This document shows positions 57,731 through 64,000 of a stretch of DNA of 64,000 nt, piece by piece. The stretch is from assembly GCA_949358305.1 (NCBI GenBank), contig OX442317.1:8932186-8996185 (forward strand), read 5' to 3'. The stretch's first letter is position 1. Each line of letters starts with the position of its first letter. The stretch is from Strigamia acuminata. Its lineage: Eukaryota > Arthropoda > Chilopoda > Geophilomorpha > Linotaeniidae. A model generated the notes under the pieces. The model saw only the letters and a list, made by a program, of their open reading frames with translations. It made no database searches and was not told the DNA's origin. The translations under genes were made by a program, and so were the position numbers.

Positions 57731-59683
57731 TTAGCAGGTCATTGTGGACACCAGTTTGGTGACTTCCTTTAGTAAAACTTGACAGCTTTGGCAAGTGGTC
57801 CATGAACTATCTGTCACGCACGCTGGCTTCTGATTTTGAATAACCCTAGTTTAGAACAACAACAACAAAAATAGTTTAAAAACATTTGAAGAAAACAAAG
57901 AAAAAACATTTTTACTTGCAACACTCCGCAGGGTTTTGCATGCCACACATTGAAAATTCAGTTAAAATCGGCAGTAGTTTAGTTGGATCACAAGCTTGAC
58001 CTTTGACCATCCCCACCAAAATTACCATCACAACTAAAAAAAAAATACACATACAAAGTGATTACAACTGGATTAAATTCTTTTAAGATCTCATTGTTAG
58101 GGCCAGGGAAGCACTTTTCTTTTTGTTGGAATAGCTAGATGGGCTTTTTCTGCATCCAGCACTGACAGAATAGAAAATCATTACATTTTAATGAACCAAA
58201 TGACACTTTTGGATTGTCCCTTACAGGAGTAGACAAGACTAAAAATAATTCAGGAGGCAGCACATCTATTTTGCAAATACGAACTAACTGTGGTTCTCAA
58301 TGTCGTGATTAGCCTACACAGGAGCTCCGCGAAATATTAGACATTCGTACATAGAATTCAATATGGCAGCTCTCAGCACTTCAATTTCTGACTATAAACA
58401 ATAAAATCTGCGCACTACAAATACTGTTGAATGTTGGCATTTTCTGTTCAATGGCTCGGTGGTAGCCAAACATGTTGGGCTGTACCGTATGCTGGTTGTA
58501 CTTAGGAGGGAACAAGTAGACAGGTATACTCAAAACCACTTCAACGTTGATCTATTTCACTGGTGTAGTGGCACAAAAAAGTAGTCCAAAACACCAGAAT
58601 TGTAATCGAACTCCAGACATTGTGCTCGATTACCAACATTGACACAGAACTACTTTTCCGCGTAGTAGAACACAGTACACAGTTAGGCGTAAACCGGCTG
58701 AAATAGATCAACGTTGGAGTGGTTTTGAGTATAGAAGGGATTTGAGCTGCTGATTCAGCTAGGGCCATGACCTAAGAAGGAGACATTTTTATGTGAGGAA
58801 GCTTACTTGCAGAAATTAATGGCAGACAGGTTAACATCTCTGAATTGCATTTCCTGCATTGTATTGCCACTAAATGCAGGCAGTAGTAACTTAAAAATTC
58901 ATCTCGTCGCTCCAAACAGCGACAAGATGATCGGAGACGAGATGTGGGTGACGAAGTGATCAGAAACCATCGGTGGTGTAATTCAATTAGAACACACGTT
59001 GGTTTTATTTTACCCACAAAACTATGCTCCCGTGTTGATTCCCACTTGCAGAAAGTTCTGTGATTGTTTGGCCACCCTAGTGGCCTACGTCACTCCACAC
59101 ACCGCCTGGTGACCCCAAGCTGTCCCCCTCACGGAGGAGTGGACCGGCCTAGCAGTGGAGGTACAGGGCAGAGTGGTGTTGTGAGAGAGGAGACGTTGCT
59201 GAGGGAGCCGAGAGTGCCAGGTGCCACGGTCCTAACTATGGCAGAGACAACTGCCGACTCTGCTCCTCTCACCATTCACCACTGTGACGCTCAGTGGCAG
59301 ATCGAGGTGACTACTGCAGTACCATGAGCGGCTACTTGGGTCGTACAGGTGAGTACGACAGAATGTTTGTCCGATGCGATCGACCACGTTACCCATGGGG
59401 CTCCCGCCCTGTGTGTGACGGGTCGGACGCCGGTGTAGCGTGCCCACGGGCACTACAGCACAGTAAGATAGGTGACCCAACCTCTAGACAACGATTAAAG
59501 GCCAAAACCCAACAATCTGAGTTCCTGTCTTGTTATTTACGTGATGTACTCTGTATGCGTCTCTCCCGCGCAGTAACTCCCCATACTGCACGGGTAAGAC
59601 AATACCCAGTCACAGTTCAGAAAGTAAATTTTCTTGCAGGCTAATTTTAACAACTTACCAAATACTGACGCAATGAACTTCAT
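57731..59683 (-). CDS. Secreted cysteine-rich protein S6
   Basis: Three coding exons: 59683-59659, 58033-57916, 57845-57731; 85 residues. The signal peptide (MKFIASVFVVMVILVGMVKG) is followed by eight cysteines: QAC, SMC, ECC, PAC, TTC, QSC, MTC. The arrangement is C-C-CC-C-CxxC-C. Helical blocks are LLPILTEFSM and LLKEVTKLVSTM. The first intron holds a TATACTC MITE and a solo LTR. A TATA promoter and first exon lie at 60169-60219. This is the best-preserved member of the eight-cysteine subgroup. Confidence 0.88.
58525..58733. mobile_element. TATACTC-family MITE in S6
   Basis: Ends TATACTCAAAACCACTTCAA and the complement of GGAGTGGTTTTGAGTATA; arms include CGTTGATCTATTTCA. The internal sequence is the uninterrupted version of the outer element at 12880. 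Confidence 0.85.
59059..59614. mobile_element. Solo LTR of a retrotransposon, 556 bases
   Basis: A GC-rich insert starting TGTGATTG and ending CAGTCACA (TG…CA ends), flanked by a four-base duplication GTTC (59055-59058 and 59615-59618). The paralogous intron of S5 has the empty site GAAAGTTCAGAAAATAAATT at 51531-51550. Open frames inside are incidental. The length and ends fit a Ty3/gypsy-like or similar LTR, with no internal region left. Confidence 0.8.
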
Positions 59684-59899
59684 GTTTTTTTTTGTATCGA
59701 GATGATAATAAACCTGAAATTTCAATTTCAATTTTGATACAGTAAACACAAAAATGTCTGCTAGTTTGCATATGGGATCTGGATTTGGTATGTAAAGTAG
59801 CTGTGAATCACTAGTACTGTTTTGAAAAGCAACTTGTCATCGAAACCAGCACTCAGTGTTTTTTCCAAACCATACTTTTGCAGATCTAGATCTACGAAT

Positions 59900-60040
59900 C
59901 ACAATAGAATGGATGGTCCACCTCACTCGTTCCTATTAGAACACCAAAGTTAAGCATCATCGTGTCTGGTTAGTACTTGCATGGGTGCGGGTACGGGTAC
60001 GAGTACGGGCATCATGTCTTTGGGATCACGACCACGTAAA
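59900..60040 (+). mobile_element. 5S rRNA-derived sequence (SINE or 5S pseudogene)
   Basis: AAGTTAAGCATCATCGTGTC, TGGTTAGTACTTGCATGGGT and the preceding GTTCCTATTAGAACACC follow 5S rRNA from about position 30 to 90, in plus orientation. The end is replaced by a (GGGTAC)n-like run (TGCGGGTACGGGTACGAGTA). It is related to the minus-strand element at 10690, which has CGTTCCCATTAGAACGC at the same place. Confidence 0.7.
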
Positions 60041-60168
60041 GTGCAGAATAAATTCATGCACTTTTAAGCTGCTAGTACAGTAGTGTTGATTTCTTTTGAA
60101 AACAGTACAGTGAGTGTTGTGCTACAATATCTGGAATCAAAAGTGTTGTGCTTAGATGATAAACTTAC

Positions 60169-60219
60169 CAAGTGATGAAAAGGGTGTGCACGTTTGTGAC
60201 AAAAACCAAGTCTTTTATA
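60169..60219 (-). promoter_or_regulatory. TATA promoter and non-coding first exon of S6
   Basis: CTATAAAAGAC (60220-60210) followed by TTGGTTTTTGTCACAAACG and a first exon ending CATCACTTG with donor GTAAGT at 60168. Same plan as S4. Confidence 0.7.
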
Positions 60220-60973
60220 GGAAACTATGGTGTTTGTTGTATTATGACATTGTTTTTTCCGTGCACTTTTTATGGGCTTATTTTTTTCATCATATAGCTT
60301 CCTGAAGTAATTCTATTAATAATAAATCATGGCGCGTTGTTATTTTGTCCTTGGCATTGTTCCAGAAAAAGAATAAAGAAGACCAAAGGGAGTTAGTGAC
60401 AAAATACCCAATTTCCAGTAATGTTACATCACGTGCAATGGTCAAAACAATTGAGTTTGTGTTTTTGTGTAGGTTTAAATCAGATAGAGTAGTCTAAAAT
60501 GGGTTTTTGGATGTATTTATTGTTTGCATTCTGTTCCTGATTGTATAATGGAATATTAAGATTCATTTTTAACTTACCTGAAAGTTATTTATCATAAAAG
60601 AAAAATAAATTCAAAGTTTATAATTAGTTCTGTGCTGCAACTATGTACGGTAAGTTCTTTGTGCAAATTGCTTTGTCTATTTTTATTGCGCTTTTATGGT
60701 TTCCTGATTCGTCTGATTTGCCTTAAATCGATTCAGGAAAAGTAATTCAGGAAACCGTAAAAGTGAACATATACTACAGCATATTTTGTTGCTGAAATCA
60801 TCAACAACAAATGTTCTCAAAGTTTGGATTGTTTTGTGAGTGGCGGACGGACGTCAGGTGGTCAGGGGCTGAAATTATACACGTGTACACACTTTCTCTG
60901 AAAGTTAACGACTTCCTGATTATTAGGAACAAGATGGAGTAAAAATGTTGTTATCAAAAATTACTGGTTCACA

Positions 60974-61133
60974 CAGGCCCACCTTTACCATTGGGCTAAC
61001 TGGGCTGCAGCCCAGGGGCACCGGGCACAGGGGCTCGATGGGAACAGAAGGGCGCCGGGAACAGAAAAGTGCTGGGCAAGGGGCGCCTGAGTTTTATTAG
61101 CCCAGGGCGCTGAAAAGTGTAAAGACGGCCCTG
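60974..61133. mobile_element. hAT MITE, 160 bases
   Basis: A perfect eight-base duplication GGTTCACA flanks termini CAGGCCCACCTTTACC and the complement of TAAAGACGGCCCTG. The interior is GC-rich (GCACCGGGCACAGGGGC). Confidence 0.9.
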
Positions 61134-61410
61134 GGTTCACACATCAATTTAAATACATTGGGAGTTCTGGTTCCGGCATTCGAAAAGAGTTTGTTTCCGG
61201 TTCGGCCATTCTGTGCGTTTTGTATCGCCACTGCCTTGAAAGTCTGCAACATTTTCTTCAGGTGGCGAACAAAACAACAGATGCATTCGAAAAGTCATTT
61301 GCACTAAACGACGTGTGTAATTGTCAAGTTTAACGATTCAGTTTTTGAGTTTATAAATAAAGTTCTGTGTAAATTTCAGCCTAAATTTAAGTGTAAATAA
61401 ATTAGTACAA

Positions 61411-61487
61411 TAGTGAAGTATTGGATCAAAATCAATGAACAAAGGGATTATAGATCAAAGCAGGATTGTTCGTGACGAGCAAAGGTA
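61411..61487 (+). pseudogene. Third copy of the small membrane protein gene, 3' remnant
   Basis: Only the end of exon 2 remains (IVKYWIKINEQRDYRSKQ, stop TGA). The upstream part has been replaced by transposon sequence (TGCATTCGAAAAGTCATTTG at about 61281). Confidence 0.8.
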
Positions 61488-61610
61488 GAACTTGTCTTTA
61501 TTTTTATTTTGTAATTCTACAGGAAGCAAATTTGATTTGATTTGAATTTTGGTGCAGAGACAGGTCATGATTTTTATGTTTGCACAGGTGTTTACATTGC
61601 AAATAGCACT

Positions 61611-62334
61611 AGGCGCATTCGAAAAGTAATTTGCACTAAACGACCAGTGCAACTGGTAGTGTAAATTTCAAGTTAAACGACCCAATTTTCGAGTTTCAAA
61701 ATAAATTTCAGTGTAAAATTCAGTAGTGTAAATTCAAGTGTAAATATTAAATTAGTCCAAATAATAACCATAGTCATTATTGTTGTTGTTTACTCTAAAA
61801 AAAAAACAGGAGATTATAAAAACATGATTATAAAATGTAAATTTATTTTAATTATTTGTATTATTAATATTTATTTCCGAACGGGAATCGGCTGAACATC
61901 CGCCTCAATCGCACAAATGCGGCCGAACACCGGCCGTATTAGATCGCACAAACGCGGCCGAATGTCGGCCGCATTCGATTGTACAAATGCGGCCGAACGT
62001 CGGTCGAACGTCGGCCGTATTCGATCGTACAAATGCGGTCGAACAACGGCCGCATTCGATCGCAAGAATGCGGCTAATACCTGCTAAAAAATTGTTCTTG
62101 CGATCGACATCGTTCCAACCGATCTAACGAAAATCCAAGATGGCTGCCAGCAAGACCCGATTTCAACGAGAAAACTCGTTGCACGGAGATTTTAAACGGA
62201 AACGTGGCGTACAGGCCGTTTCCGTTTAACCAGTTTACACGACATTTACACGAATTAATTCGTGTAAATGTCGTGTGAAAACGAGTGTAAACACGTTTAC
62301 ACTCGTTTTAATGACTTTTCGAATGCGCCTACTG
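61611..62334. mobile_element. Composite element with AGGCGCATTCGAAAAGT ends
   Basis: Left CTAGGCGCATTCGAAAAGT and right ACTTTTCGAATGCGCCTA are exact inverted repeats about 720 bases apart. A related left end without the partner lies at 61276. The middle has a GC-rich block (61905-62070) and a palindrome ACGACATTTACACGAATT with its complement at about 62230-62275. Confidence 0.7.
61905..62070. repeat. GC-rich palindromic tandem repeat
   Basis: About four units of about 40-57 bases, each containing AAATGCGGCCGAAC.TCGGCC and CCGTATT(C)GATCG(CAC)AAA-type sequence. Each unit is itself partly palindromic (GCGGCCGAATGTCGGCCGC). It lies within the element at 61611. Confidence 0.8.
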
Positions 62335-62620
62335 TGCAGAACATTCAAAGTCTACCTAGTACAAATGGATTTTGATGTTTATTTTCTAGAAATTTAAAAT
62401 TTTGATTCTAATTTTTCTGGAGCACACTGACCATGCAAGCTCAGTCATTGATATCTCAAAGTAATTAATGCAAGTAAAGTTTCAATAGGTAAAAAAAAAA
62501 ATTTTTTGGTGCAAAAATTGCAAAAATTCACACCCTAAAACGACAAAAAAAAATGGCTGAATGAATATATTTTTTAAACAATGAAGTTAAAAAGATATTT
62601 TCTTGACCTCATTCAACAAT

Positions 62621-62923
62621 TTAGCATTTCACAGTGGACAGTAGTTTGGTGACTTCGTTTTTTAAAACTTGACAGTTTTGGCAAGTGATCCATGAGTTAT
62701 CTGACACGCAAGCCGGCTTCTCATTCTGTTTAGCCCTAGTTGAGAACAACAACAAAAAAAATATTTCAAAAATATTGTGAGAAAACAAGGAAAAAACATT
62801 TTTACTTGCAACACTCCAGAGGGTTTTGGCTGGCGCACATTGAAAATTCAGTTAAAATCGGCAGTAGGCTAGTTGGATCACAAGCTTGACCTTTGATCAT
62901 TCCCACCATAAGTACCATCACAA
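62621..62923 (-). CDS. Secreted cysteine-rich protein S7 (5'-partial)
   Basis: Exons 62923-62806 and 62735-62621. The first exon was not found in the window and probably lies beyond 64000 or is lost. The sequence reads VVMVLMVGMIKGQACD, LLPILTEFSMCASQNPLECC, then PACVSDNSWITCQNCQVLKN and ends TKLLSTVKC. Eight cysteines match S6 exactly in spacing. Phases match S5 and S6. Confidence 0.85.
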
Positions 62924-62999
62924 CTAAAAAAAAAATACATGCAAAGTGATCACAACTGAGTTGAATTCTTTTAAAATCTCTGCATCCAGCACTGACAGC

Positions 63000-64000
63000 A
63001 TAGAAAACCATTACATTTTAATCAACCAAATGACACTTTGGATTGTCCCTTACAAGCGTAGACAAGACTAAAAATAATTCAGGAGGCAACATATCTATTT
63101 TGCAAATACGAGCTAACAGTGGTTCTCAAACCGTGTCGCAGCACCCCGGAATGTCGTGACTGGCCTACAAGCGGCACCGCCGAATATTCTAATACTAGAC
63201 ATATGTACTGGAAGGATGTATAATTTAATATGGCCATTCGTCTCGGCACTTTCATTTCTGACTGTAAACAGTAAAATCTGCACACTACAAATACTGTTGA
63301 GTCATGGCATTTTCTATTCAATGGCTCGGTGGCAGCCAAACATGTTGGACTGTACGCTGGTTGTACTAGAAGGGTACAAGTAGACGGGTAGAAGGGAGTT
63401 GAGCACGTGATTCAGCTACCGGTAGTGCCAAGACCCAAGAAGTTTTTACTTGCAGGAATTAATGGCAGACAGGGAATTGTATTTCCTGCATTGTAAGCGG
63501 TTTGCCACCAAATACAGGCAGTAGTGACGTAAAAATTCATCACTTCACGCCAAACAGCGTCAAGATAATCGCCGACGAGATGATCAGAAACCATCAGTTG
63601 GCGTGAACTAGGGGTTACAAACCCTCTTAATATTGTACTGCTAAATAACAATTGGAATTAGAAAATCGTCTGCGCAGAATGGGATGCGCAGTACGAATTT
63701 AGCATCAAGATACTGGGCACGAACTGTGTTTTCAATCTTAAATTACTTGAAAGGAAGGGTGCTTTCAATACACTAAGGAGGATAACTTACAAATGCTCAA
63801 TGCTAAAGCCATGGTATCAAAGTAAATTTACCAGTTCTGTATTATATTGTATGTCCTTATTGTGTGCTATTTACGGAACTAGTGACCCACAAATATGTTT
63901 TCAAGACAATGCTAGTTAACTATATACGAGTAGGGTAGTTTTATTTAATTCCTTTTTTATTGTATTGTGTTTGGATATTATTTTCTATAGCATCCTGAAA
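63000..64000. other. Duplicated flank of S7 and right edge
   Basis: 62990-63560 matches the S6 intron flank (58150-58960): GGATTGTCCCTTACAAGCGT, TGGCTCGGTGGCAGCCAAAC and TTACTTGCAGGAATTAATGG. From about 63595 the dispersed GAACTAGGGGTTACAAACCC repeat follows, then AT-rich sequence with nothing recognised. Confidence 0.6.

Noticed and set aside
59064..59644. Two plus-strand GC-rich frames of 87 and 116 codons
   Set aside because: They lie inside the solo LTR and end at its boundaries; no protein domain is recognisable.
61871..62065. Arginine-rich repetitive minus-strand frame
   Set aside because: It is the palindromic GC-rich tandem repeat translated, with no independent support.
26675..62923. 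S1-S7 as members of the plant-type lipid transfer protein fold
   Set aside because: The eight-cysteine copies have a CC pair in a similar order, but spacing differs (CxxC instead of CxC), six-cysteine copies exist, and no sequence similarity is visible.

Overview
The window is animal nuclear DNA: AT-rich, with genes split by GT-AG introns (and two GC-AG introns), TATA-box promoters, and many small transposon derivatives. The SK channel protein reads like arthropod SK, and short runs of the arthropod telomere unit TTAGG occur near 7.9-8.0 kb. An arthropod, perhaps a non-insect one, is my best guess, but I cannot name a species. No bacterial operon, CRISPR array or virus was seen.

Layout. 37-1206 (+) is the 3' half of DIMT1, the 18S rRNA dimethyladenosine transferase. 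5425-21264 (+) is a full SK-type calcium-activated potassium channel in nine coding exons. Its sixth exon exists in two versions side by side, and its long introns are filled with transposon derivatives. 22419-24748 (-) is mitochondrial ribosomal protein MRPS30 (mL65) and 25131-25902 (+) is MRPL17 (bL17m). These two are divergent across a 382-base shared upstream region.

From about 26 kb to the end the window is an accessory region built by repeated segmental duplication. Two minus-strand gene families are interleaved. The first (here S1-S7) encodes small secreted proteins of 85-93 residues with six to eight cysteines. Each has three coding exons, and several have a separate TATA promoter and non-coding first exon. 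The second (P1-P5) is a Cys-loop ligand-gated chloride-type channel. One copy (P4, 38422-40539) is complete at 394 residues; the others are remnants or clear pseudogenes. Distal units (48-63.6 kb) also carry a plus-strand gene for a 57-residue single-membrane-span protein, intact once and decayed twice. A further short secreted protein gene (34.1-35.2 kb) has an apparent one-base frameshift.

DIMT1, MRPS30 and MRPL17 are housekeeping genes of ribosome production (cytosolic and mitochondrial). SK couples cytosolic calcium to membrane potential. The channel and secreted-peptide array is the part most likely to be undescribed: it is young, repeatedly copied, and partly decaying. A functional link between the peptides and the channel is only inference from co-duplication.

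Exon limits were placed by reading the frame and splice sites by eye. Lengths and phases were checked for consistency, but no search or RNA data were available.
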